Made by a program: the position numbers and the translations under genes | Notes under the pieces: model-generated | Database searches by the model: none | What the model was told of the DNA's origin: nothing | The model's input: the letters and a program-made list of their open reading frames with translations, nothing else | Source of the DNA: CAWJPY01 sp963844865 | GTDB taxonomy: Bacteria > Acidobacteriota > Thermoanaerobaculia > Thermoanaerobaculales > Sulfomarinibacteraceae | NCBI GenBank assembly: GCA_963844865.1 | Contig: CAWJPY010000019.1 | Location: 1 to 64,000, forward strand | DNA length: 64,000 nt | Direction: 5' to 3' | Shown: positions 1 to 6,959 of the stretch, one piece after another | Layout: the number at the start of each line of letters is the position of its first letter | Position numbering within the stretch: position 1 is the first letter of the stretch

Positions 1-434
1 TGTGGACGCTTCGCGTAGAACTCCAGGATCCGTGGAAGCTTGGACAGGCCGACGATGCGCGATCCCCGGGATGTAGCCGATGTGGGCATGGCCGTAGAAC
101 GGCACGAAGTGGTGGGCACACATGGAGTAGAAGGGGATCTCGCGCTCGATCACCATGTGGTGGTACTCGCTCCTCGTTGGGAAAGGTGGTCACCTTGGGC
201 TGGGTACCCTTCCCGCAGGCCCGTGAACATCTCCAGGTACATCTTGGCGACCCGCTCCGGGGTCTCCACGAAGTTCGGGTCGGTCATGTCGAGGTTGAGC
301 TCTTCCATGATCGCGGCCACGTGGCCGGCCATGCGCCGCACACGCTCCTCCTCACCCCCGTTGGGGATCAGATTCGCTTCCCGGTCCATCAGGCCGTCCG
401 CTTCCTCGTCGTTGACAGAAACCACGTCCCCCAT
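1..434 (-). CDS. folE: GTP cyclohydrolase I, partial at window edge and frameshifted
   Basis: FolE converts GTP to dihydroneopterin triphosphate, the first step of folate/pterin synthesis. Reading starts at the ATG at 434 (MGDVVSVNDEE). The family signature follows, including PERVAKMYLEMF, a CAHHFVPF zinc-ligand segment (Cys and His), and GLSKLPRILEFYAKRPQ at the window edge. These blocks are in different frames: one surplus base near 63, one near 170 and one near 207 restore a normal FolE sequence when removed. The C-terminal quarter, with the last zinc ligand, lies outside the window. The gene is divergent from rmlD. I take the indels as sequence error because the coding sense is intact on both sides of each. 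Confidence 0.9.
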
Positions 435-566
435 CGACCGTGTCCTCCCTTCGACGCCTGAGTTAATGCCTCCGACGCCAGGCCTATTCCAGCAGGTGCG
501 GGGGCCGATGGCCACCGGGGAGAGCGCCGCGGCAGCGCCCGTGATCTCTGCTACCATCGCCGCGGC

Positions 567-1415
567 ATGGCGGCCACGGATTTTCTCATCACCGGAGCCT
601 ACGGCCAGCTCGGACAGGCCCTGGCCCACGTCGGCGGCCACCGCGGCCTGGTACTGGTGGGCCACGACGTGGACAGCCTCGACATCCGTGACCGTGACGC
701 CGTCGCCCGACTCGTGGGCGACGTGGCGCCGAGGACGCTGCTCAACTGCGCCGCCGCCACCGGGGTGGACGCCTGCGAGGCGGACGAGGAGCTCGCCACC
801 GCCGTCAACGGCGACGCGGTCTCGCATCTGGCCCGCGCCTGTAACCGCGTCGGCGCCCGACTGGTGCACATCTCCACCGACTACGTCTTCTCGGGCCGGG
901 CGCAGCGGCCGTACCGGGAGGAGGATGCACCATCCCCATCCAGCGCCTACGGACGGAGCAAGCTGCTCGGCGAGCAGCTCGCGCGCACCGCCGAGCGGCA
1001 CCTGATCGTGCGCACCTCCTGGCTGTATGGTCACGGCGGCCACAACTTCGTGGAGGCCATCCTCCGGCAGGTGGCGGACGGCGCCCACACCCTGCGGGTG
1101 GTGGCGGACCAGGTGGGCAGTCCGACCTTCGCCACGGACCTCGCGGAGGCGGTGCTCGACCTCGACGCGGCAGGGGCCGAGGGCATCGTCCATGCCGCCA
1201 ACGCCGGCAGCACGAGCTGGCACGGCTTCGCGTGCGAGATCGTCGCCCGCCTCGACGCCGACGTCGAGGTGCGAGCGGTGACCACCGCCGAGTTCCCGAG
1301 GCCGGCGCCGCGACCGGCGTACTCGGTGCTGGACACCAGCCGCCTGGAGACACTCCTGGGACATCGAATGCCCGCGTGGCAGGATGCGCTGGACCGCTAC
1401 CTGGAGACGCGGTGA
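567..1415 (+). CDS. rmlD: dTDP-4-dehydrorhamnose reductase
   Basis: A 282-aa short-chain dehydrogenase/reductase of the RmlD type, which makes dTDP-L-rhamnose from dTDP-4-dehydro-L-rhamnose with NAD(P)H in the cytoplasm. The Rossmann motif GAYGQLG is at residues 9-15, STDYVFSG around residue 100, and the catalytic YGRSK (Tyr-x3-Lys) around 128. The C-terminal half has the usual substrate-side segment (RTSWLYG, VADQVGSPTF). Length is typical of the family. It overlaps the next reductase gene by four bases (GTGA), so the two are co-translated. The rmlABC genes are not in the window. The product would feed the glycosyltransferase island that starts at 6.9 kb. Confidence 0.92.
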   Translation: MAATDFLITGAYGQLGQALAHVGGHRGLVLVGHDVDSLDIRDRDAVARLVGDVAPRTLLNCAAATGVDACEADEELATAVNGDAVSHLARACNRVGARLVHISTDYVFSGRAQRPYREEDAPSPSSAYGRSKLLGEQLARTAERHLIVRTSWLYGHGGHNFVEAILRQVADGAHTLRVVADQVGSPTFATDLAEAVLDLDAAGAEGIVHAANAGSTSWHGFACEIVARLDADVEVRAVTTAEFPRPAPRPAYSVLDTSRLETLLGHRMPAWQDALDRYLETR

Positions 1416-2392
1416 GGGTCTTCATCACAGGAGTCACGGGGTTCGTGGGGCTCCACCTCGTGGAGCACATCTCCATCGCCGCTCCCGGGGCCCAGCTCTT
1501 CGGTCTCCAGTGGGAGGAGGCACGCGCGGACGAACGGGCGATCCTCGACGGACGCGTCGAGCTGCTGCCCGGGGACCTCACCGACCCCGGCTCTCTGGAC
1601 TCGGCCGCTGCCGCCGCCCGCCCCGATGTCGTTTTCCACCTCGCGGCGGCGGCCTCGGTGACCCTGTCGTGGCAGAGGGCGGCTCGGGCGGTCCAGGTCA
1701 ACGCCCTGGGCACGATCCACCTCCTGGAGGCCCTGCACCGCGCCGGGCTGCGACCGACGGTGGTGGTGGCCTCCTCGGCCGAGATCTACGGCAGGGTGTC
1801 GCCGGAGTGGGGGCCGGTGACCGAGAGCTGTCCGATCCAGCCGGTGTCGCCCTACGGCGCCAGCAAGGCGGCCCAGGACATGCTGGCCTCCCAGCTCGGA
1901 CGCGCCTTCGACCTGCCTGTCCTGCGGATGCGGTCCTTCAACCTGACCGGCCCCCGCAGGCCCGCTGACTTCGTGGTGTCCAGCTTCGCCCGCCAGGTCG
2001 CGCGGGTCGAGCGCGGCCTGCAGCCGCCGCGCCTCAGGGTCGGCAACCTGGAGGTGGTCCGCGACTTCACCGACGTCCGGGATGCCGCCCGCGCCTACTG
2101 GCTGGCCGCCACGGCGGGGGAGCCGGGCGAGGCGTACAACCTGTGCTCCGGGCGGGCGACGCAAATCGCCGAGGTCGCGCGGACCCTGGCGGCCCACAGC
2201 CAGGTGCCGATCCAGGTGGACGTGGATCCCGAGCTCGTGCGCAGCGACGACATCCCGTGGTTGGTGGGGGACCCCACACACCTCCAGGAGGCCGTCGGCT
2301 GGGCGCCCGCCATTCCCCTGGAGCGCACCCTCGCCGACGTGCTGACGTGGTGGCGGCAACGACCCGAGGAGTCCCTCGCGACCTTGAGATGA
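1412..2392 (+). CDS. GDP-4-dehydro-6-deoxy-D-mannose reductase-like epimerase/dehydratase family protein
   Basis: A 326-aa extended SDR enzyme starting at GTG 1412 inside the rmlD stop. It has GVTGFVG at the N-terminus, an ATG-free start followed directly by the Rossmann strand, the catalytic YGASK, and the VRDFTDVRD and YNLCSGRA segments characteristic of the Rmd/GDP-mannose 4,6-dehydratase branch. The C-terminal DIPWLVGDPTHLQEAVGW resembles Rmd (GDP-D-rhamnose synthesis) more than Gmd. Adjacent rmlD makes the L-rhamnose donor, so the pair could supply both rhamnose enantiomers, although a gmd gene is not seen here. A generic NAD-dependent epimerase is the alternative. Confidence 0.8.
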   Translation: MRVFITGVTGFVGLHLVEHISIAAPGAQLFGLQWEEARADERAILDGRVELLPGDLTDPGSLDSAAAAARPDVVFHLAAAASVTLSWQRAARAVQVNALGTIHLLEALHRAGLRPTVVVASSAEIYGRVSPEWGPVTESCPIQPVSPYGASKAAQDMLASQLGRAFDLPVLRMRSFNLTGPRRPADFVVSSFARQVARVERGLQPPRLRVGNLEVVRDFTDVRDAARAYWLAATAGEPGEAYNLCSGRATQIAEVARTLAAHSQVPIQVDVDPELVRSDDIPWLVGDPTHLQEAVGWAPAIPLERTLADVLTWWRQRPEESLATLR

Positions 2393-2470
2393 GACCGCGA
2401 CCGTGGCAGAGTGGTCCCATGCCGTCCGCGCCGAGACCTCGGGCCACCGCCGCCCGGACAGGAGCACACC

Positions 2471-4249
2471 ATGGAGATGGAGCGACGGAATCGCATCGCT
2501 CAGTGGGTCTATGATTCGCGGTCGATCCTCGGCCGCTTCCACCTGTGGCTCGAGGATGTGGAGGAGCGATGGATCCAGGGCGGCGCCGAGGGGGGTATGT
2601 CCTTCGTCGGCAGCTCGCTGGAGCGCGCCTTCATCACCGCTGTCGGAGTGACGGCCCTCGGCACCAAGCTCTTCGGGCGCTGGGGAGAGGGCCGCGATCT
2701 GGACAAGGCCGGCCTCAACCGGGTGAAGAAGGACGCCGACGCGGTGTCGGCCTACGCCCTGAGCGAGGGCTTGTGGTACCTGACCCGCGCCCTCCCCGAA
2801 AACCACGCCGTGATGGTGAGCCTCGGTGAGGGCCTCATGCCCAAGGCCGGCGAGACGCCGGAGATGGGCTCCAACCCCCAGCTCGGCTTCGGCCGCGTCT
2901 ACGCGCGCCCGCAGGTGGCCCGTTTCCTCGATCGCCAGGTGCAACGCCTGGTCAACGAGCCGGGGTACGAGTGGGACCACTTCTGGAGCGAGGTCCAGAC
3001 GCCGGCATCACGGTGTGGGGTGCCGCCGTGGACACGTTGGAGAACACCACCCGCTTCGCCAGGGGTGCCGAGACCGGGGCCATGACCGTGGTTCACCTCT
3101 TCGACCAGCCGCTCAAGGTGGCGCGCCCCTACGAGGGGTACATGGGCACCCTGGTGCTGCCGCGCCAGGTGGTCCAGCGGGCCGCCGAGCGCGTCGATTC
3201 TCATCGACTTCCTCACGCCACGCTCCCTGGTCATGGCGGCCATCCGCGACGCCTACCCCGACGTCACGCCCGATCGAAGGTGCACGTCTGGACCCTGGCC
3301 GGAAGCTCGCGGAGTTCACCGGCTGGGCAACCTGTGGGAGGAGTGGCGCTCCCTCGGCGTCCACCTGGTGGAGGACGGGTGGCAGATGCCCGGCACCGGC
3401 ATCGGCGCGTTCACCGAGTCCGGTACCTACGCGCCGGTGTTCTCCGTCGGGTCAGCATCACGACGAAGACGGCACCGCGCACCTGTTCGTCTGCGACGGT
3501 TACGCCGCCACCGCCGAAGCCATGCAGGCGGCGAGCCTCGACCCGATCCTCGACCTGCACACCTCCATGTGCCTGTTCTCGTCCAAGTTCGACGTCTCCT
3601 ACGACCGGGAGGGGCGCATCATGCGGCCTCGACCCCACCGCGACGGATCTGGACCGTCGGCTCGCCGAGACCCTGGGCAAGGACCTCACCGCCCCCGAGG
3701 CGGCCGAGTACCGGCAGATCCTCCTGGATGCCCGCGAGGCCATGATGCCCGTCCAGCGCCGTGCCTTCACCGCGGACGAGCTCTTCCCCTTCAAGCAGTG
3801 GCGGGTTCTCGCCCTGTCCGGGTACATGGTGCCCGATCCCTATACCGGTGCGGCAGGGGTGGAGCAGGTCAGCGCCGACACGTCTATCAAGGTCACCTCG
3901 CGCGCCGCCACCCGGGGCGGCATCCTGGAGGTGACGCTCGCGCTGCGTCTGATCGAGCCCTTCGAGGAGATGCGGATGGTCTTCTCACCGCTTTTGGACC
4001 GGTTCTACGCCGGTCAGGACTATCGCGCCCGGGCGGTCAAGATCTCCGACTCCGGCCGCATCCGCAACGAGCTCCAGACCCTGTGCGTCCGAAGCCATCG
4101 AGTACCTGCCCGACGACCGCATGCGCCTCGACTTCGCCAAGCTGGACAACGCCGTCCTGCCCCCCGACAAGAAGGAGCTCATCTGCGAGGTCCTGGAGTG
4201 GTACAAGCGGCACCACCCCATCTGGTTCCAGTGGCTCGCGCTGGACTGA
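2471..4249 (+). CDS. conserved-looking protein of unknown function, about 590 aa, frameshifted
   Basis: I do not recognise this family. Translation starts at ATG 2471 behind AGGAG (MEMERRNRIAQWVYDS) and ends at TGA 4249. Coherent protein-like sequence continues through all three forward frames, with switches near 3000, 3190, 3280, 3305, 3450, 3620 and 4085, each explained by a one-base indel. No signal peptide or membrane segment is visible. Sequence landmarks are TLENTTRFARG, FTESGTYAPVF, DLHTSMCLFSSKFDVSYDREGRI, FPFKQWRVLALSGYMVPDPYTG and a C-terminal HHPIWFQWLALD. It reads as a soluble cytoplasmic protein. It stands alone between the sugar reductases and a repeat element. The existence of the gene is well supported by the clean frames; its function is not. 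Confidence 0.7.
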
Positions 4250-4296
4250 CTCCGGCCATCCGCGTCCGTGCCCGCGCCCGGCGGCAGTGATCGGCG

Positions 4297-4451
4297 GCAT
4301 GCTCACTCCGGGTCGTTATGTCTCAGAAGATAGCCGGTGGCCGGCCCATGTAAAGGGCAAGCCGGGCTCGGAGCCCGGTGCTTCGCACCCTTGACATGGG
4401 CCGGCCACCGGCTTGTGAGAGAGGGCATGAACGACCCGGAGGTGACCATGC
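4297..4451. repeat. large palindromic element overlapping the start of a four-helix-bundle gene, copy 1
   Basis: A perfect 20-bp inverted repeat (4332-4351 with 4394-4413) encloses an imperfect hairpin containing a further 8-bp arm pair (4362-4369 with 4371-4378). Outside it a second, imperfect arm pair (4297-4320 with 4424-4451) extends the palindrome to about 155 bp. The right outer arm contains the Shine-Dalgarno sequence and start codon of the gene at 4448. A second copy with the same plan lies at 21130-21303 before the paralogous gene. Conserved internal words are CCCATGTAAAGGGC and CACCCTTGACATGGG. Confidence 0.85.
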
Positions 4452-4801
4452 TCGACGCGATTCACAACCGCGGCCTCATTGCTCATGGCCTGGCTCTTGA
4501 AGCCGCGGGCGCTGCGATCAAGCTCGTGATGAGGCTGCCGGTACAGCTCAAGCCGATCGGCGATCAGGTGATTCGCTCGGCGAGCTCGGTGCCCGCAAAC
4601 CTGGCTGAAGGGCATGGACGATGTGGACGAGACCGGATGCACTTCTGGCGAATCGCTTATGCGTCAGCCAAAGAAGTGGACTCCCACCTCCGGCTCCTGG
4701 CTGCCACAGGAGCTGTCAATCGATCTGCTGCCGAGACCGCCATGGACGGCTTCGACCGCGTGCGGGCCATGACGTGGCGCCTTTTGCACCCTACGCACTG
4801 A
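4448..4801 (+). CDS. four-helix-bundle protein (23S rRNA intervening-sequence protein family), copy 1
   Basis: A 117-aa protein starting at ATG 4448 behind a strong GGAGGTG; an upstream in-frame ATG at 4427 is possible. The family core is clear: LPVQLKPIGDQVIRSASSV, then ANLAEGHGR and a FWRIAYASAKEVDSHLRLL helix. These proteins are all-helical and pentameric in known structures. They occur in intervening sequences of 23S rRNA genes and resemble the Avd accessory protein of diversity-generating retroelements; their activity is poorly known. Here neither an rRNA gene nor a reverse transcriptase is adjacent. The protein is closely similar to the one at 21300-21653, and both are preceded by the same palindromic leader, so gene and palindrome appear to form one repeated unit. 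Confidence 0.88.
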   Translation: MLDAIHNRGLIAHGLALEAAGAAIKLVMRLPVQLKPIGDQVIRSASSVPANLAEGHGRCGRDRMHFWRIAYASAKEVDSHLRLLAATGAVNRSAAETAMDGFDRVRAMTWRLLHPTH

Positions 4802-4837
4802 AGGGCGGTCCATCGGCGGGAGGTCGCGAGGCTTCGC

Positions 4838-5018
4838 TGAGAACAGCTCGTCCCGCGGGCGTGCCACTGGTGACACTTTCCCGAGGTGACGCGGACCGGC
4901 CGAGCGTGACCCGGTGTCGGGAAAGTGTCAGCGGTGGCAACCACGGGGGGCGCGTCGACAGAATCGGCGCGTGGCGGGACGCATCACTTCGGGTAGGCCA
5001 GGGGGGGTGCCAGGCACC
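4838..5018 (-). repeat. dispersed non-coding repeat, copy A
   Basis: The reverse complement of this stretch matches 48789-48945 over several blocks, including GCGCCGATTCTGTCG, GGTTGCCACCGCTGAC and GTCACCAGTGGCACGCCCG. Copy A has an extra insert bounded by a perfect 13-bp inverted repeat (4872-4884 with 4917-4929, GACACTTTCCCGA). It ends in the palindromic motif GGTGCCAGGCACC (5006-5018). Between 4802 and 5201 I see no convincing gene. The rest (5019-5200) is GC-rich, with CTG/CGC-like low-complexity runs that recur around 49000-49070. Confidence 0.7.
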
Positions 5019-5201
5019 CTGTCTGATGCTCCCGAAGCCGAGCGTCGCTGACCGCCGACGTTGGTCACAGCCGCTGTCGCTGCCGCGGTCCACTGCCCCT
5101 GATCGCCTTCGCGGTCGCAGTCGCTGGTCATCGCATCTGCCGCTGTTCGGCCTTCCCGCGACTGCGGCACACCCGAAGCTCGGGCCGGAGCCCGGCACCG
5201 C

Positions 5202-5609
5202 CTAGGACGCCGGCAGGTGCTGCTGGAGGAGGGCGCGCAGGTCGGCCGGGATCCTGGTGGGGCGGCCGCTGTCCGGCCGGACGCAGGCGTGGCGGGTCAG
5301 GGCCGTGGCCGCGATCCCGTCGCCGCGCCAGACCCGGTAGTCGAAGGTGAAGGTGGCGCCCCGGGTCTCGGCCACCCCCACGCTCACCCTGACCTCGTCG
5401 TAGAGCGCGATCTGGCGCCGGTAGTCGACGTCGAGATGGACCACGACCAGGCCGGCTCGCTGCAGCCCCTCGTCGCCGAACCAGCTCCGCCAGAGCCCGA
5501 CCCTCGCGATCTCCAGGTAGCTGACCACCGCTGCGTGGTTGACGTGGCCATAGGCGTCGAGGTCACGCCAACGCACCTGGATCGGCACTTCGAACCTGTG
5601 GTCATGCAC
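5202..5609 (-). CDS. acyl-CoA thioesterase, 4-hydroxybenzoyl-CoA thioesterase (YbgC/FadM) family
   Basis: A 135-aa hotdog-fold thioesterase that would hydrolyse acyl-CoA thioesters in the cytoplasm. I chose the GTG at 5609 (VHDHRFEVPIQVRW) because the family fold begins there; the open frame extends upstream to 5735 with no family sequence. The active-site segment RWRDLDAYGHVNHAAVVSYLE, with the catalytic Asp and the GHVNHA turn, is intact, followed by LDVDYRRQIALYDEV. Length is standard. It is divergent from the phosphopantetheinyl transferase at 5660, leaving only about 50 bp for both promoters. A role in lipid or polyketide metabolism is plausible but the substrate is not indicated. Confidence 0.85.
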   Translation of the reverse strand: MHDHRFEVPIQVRWRDLDAYGHVNHAAVVSYLEIARVGLWRSWFGDEGLQRAGLVVVHLDVDYRRQIALYDEVRVSVGVAETRGATFTFDYRVWRGDGIAATALTRHACVRPDSGRPTRIPADLRALLQQHLPAS

Positions 5610-5659
5610 GGGGCTCAGGGTAGCACTGCGGCCACCCGGGCCTTTGCTAGGATCCCGCC

Positions 5660-6406
5660 ATGGGAGCTGGCTCCGAGACGGGGTGCCGGGTGCGACTGTG
5701 GTGGGCTTCGTGCCGCGCGGCCGACGCCTTCGCACCGCGCCTCGAAGCGCTCCTGGACGAAGGAGAGCGGCACCGCCTGGAGCGCATCCGCGTCCCGGCG
5801 GCGCGGCGCCAGTTCGCGGCCGCCCGGGCGTTGACCCGACTCACCCTGGCCCAGGCCACCGGCATCGGGCCCTCCCTGCTCCGTCTGGAGTACGGCCCCC
5901 GTGGCAAGCCCACGCTGGACCATGGCGGCTCGCCGTCCGCGCCACGTTTCAACCTCGCCCACTCGGGAGACACCGTGGCGCTCGCCGTGGCCGCGGCCGA
6001 GGTGGGTGTGGACGTGGAGGCGGTGCGCTCACTGCCCGGCCGCGACCGCCTCCTGCGCCGGTTCTGCTCCGACCCCGAGCGGCGCTGGGTCCGCTCCCGA
6101 CCCGAGGAGGAACGGGACCGTTCGTTCCTCAAGCTGTGGACGTGCAAGGAGGCCTACCTGAAGGCAGTCGGCGCCGGCATCGCCATGGCGCTCAGGGACG
6201 TCGAGGTCGACGGGGCGCAGGGCAGGCTGCTCCGCATAGCCGGTGACGAAGCGCCGGCGACAGAGTGGACCCTCCTCTCCACCGTGCTGCCCGAGCCGGC
6301 CCTGGCCACCGTGGCCATCCGCGGTCGAGGCTGGAGGTTGGAGGTGCGGCAGTTCCAGTGGGAGGCCGATGCCGTTCCGTTGCTCGATCATTGGGAATCG
6401 GAGTGA
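5660..6406 (+). CDS. 4'-phosphopantetheinyl transferase, Sfp type
   Basis: A 248-aa enzyme that moves the phosphopantetheine arm from CoA to a carrier-protein serine. Diagnostic motifs are present: FNLAHSGD around residue 95, the magnesium-binding VGVDVEAV around residue 115, and FLKLWTCKEAYLKAVG (W-x2-KEA-x3-K) around residue 155. The two-subdomain length fits Sfp-type rather than the shorter AcpS-type enzymes. No polyketide or NRPS gene lies in the window, so its carrier protein is elsewhere. It shares a short divergent promoter region with the thioesterase. It may be followed by the small gene at 6440 in the same transcript. Confidence 0.9.
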   Translation: MGAGSETGCRVRLWWASCRAADAFAPRLEALLDEGERHRLERIRVPAARRQFAAARALTRLTLAQATGIGPSLLRLEYGPRGKPTLDHGGSPSAPRFNLAHSGDTVALAVAAAEVGVDVEAVRSLPGRDRLLRRFCSDPERRWVRSRPEEERDRSFLKLWTCKEAYLKAVGAGIAMALRDVEVDGAQGRLLRIAGDEAPATEWTLLSTVLPEPALATVAIRGRGWRLEVRQFQWEADAVPLLDHWESE

Positions 6407-6439
6407 TTCCGGGTTAGACTGGCGGCGGAGGATCCCGCC

Positions 6440-6658
6440 ATGGCCCTGCTCCGCCCCCCCGTTGAACGCCGGCGCGGCCGGCTCCCCGAGTACCGAACCC
6501 TGAGCTGTCCCTTCAACGGACACCAGGTCGGCTGGTGCCGGGGGCTCTGCCTGCCCATCCACGGCCGCGGCACCTGCGGCCGCCCGGCACCCCACGCCCT
6601 GGTCGGCCGGACACAGGCCGCCATCGCGGCGTCACGAGCCCAGACCGGTTCACCCTGA
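6440..6658 (+). CDS. small Cys-containing protein of unknown function
   Basis: A 72-aa ORF preceded by a strong GGCGGAGGA seven bases before ATG 6440, the best argument that it is real. It contains CPFNGHQVGWCRGLC followed by GTCG, giving a four-Cys arrangement (C-x8-C-x3-C-x9-C), which could bind zinc or form disulfides. A C-terminal stretch VGRTQAAIAASRA looks helical. There is no signal peptide or membrane segment. It follows the phosphopantetheinyl transferase by 33 bp on the same strand. I do not assign a family. Confidence 0.55.
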   Translation: MALLRPPVERRRGRLPEYRTLSCPFNGHQVGWCRGLCLPIHGRGTCGRPAPHALVGRTQAAIAASRAQTGSP

Positions 6659-6669
6659 CGCGTCCTGGG

Positions 6670-6891
6670 TCAGTGCCGGCGCAGGTAGGCCACCAGGCCG
6701 GCCAGGCCGCCCACCACGATCACCGCCCCGATCACGCGGATCAGGCTGATCACCCAGGCGATGCCGATCCCCAACGCCGCCCACTGCACCCACCAGTCCC
6801 CGGGTGACGTCAAGGCATTGATGATGAACAGGACCACCAGGATGACCGGTCCGACGAACAGGAAGCGGACCGCACGCAGTGTTCTGATCAT
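6670..6891 (-). CDS. small integral membrane protein with two hydrophobic segments
   Basis: A 73-aa protein with hydrophobic stretches at about residues 10-27 (FLFVGPVILVVLFIINAL) and 36-66 (WAALGIGIAWVIS then IGAVIVVGGLAGLVAYL), and positive ends (MIRTLRAVR, RRH). This suggests a two- or three-span inner-membrane protein. An AAAGGA lies eight bases before ATG 6891. It is convergent with the small Cys protein. Function unknown; the composition resembles generic bacterial two-TM proteins. Confidence 0.65.
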   Translation of the reverse strand: MIRTLRAVRFLFVGPVILVVLFIINALTSPGDWWVQWAALGIGIAWVISLIRVIGAVIVVGGLAGLVAYLRRH

Positions 6892-6959
6892 CGTTTGAGT
6901 CCTTTCGGAAGCAATATACGCCTGTCGCCAGGAGGTGTTCTCACGAGGTGAGTCTGGGC

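Noticed and set aside
4037..4306. Minus-strand ORF starting in the left arm of palindrome copy 1
   Set aside because: It is antisense to the 590-aa gene. Its start is explained by the mirrored start signal of the palindrome, and its sequence is a shadow.
4297..4801. 23S rRNA intervening sequence or diversity-generating retroelement
   Set aside because: The four-helix-bundle family suggests these, but no rRNA sequence, reverse transcriptase, template repeat or variable repeat is present around either copy.
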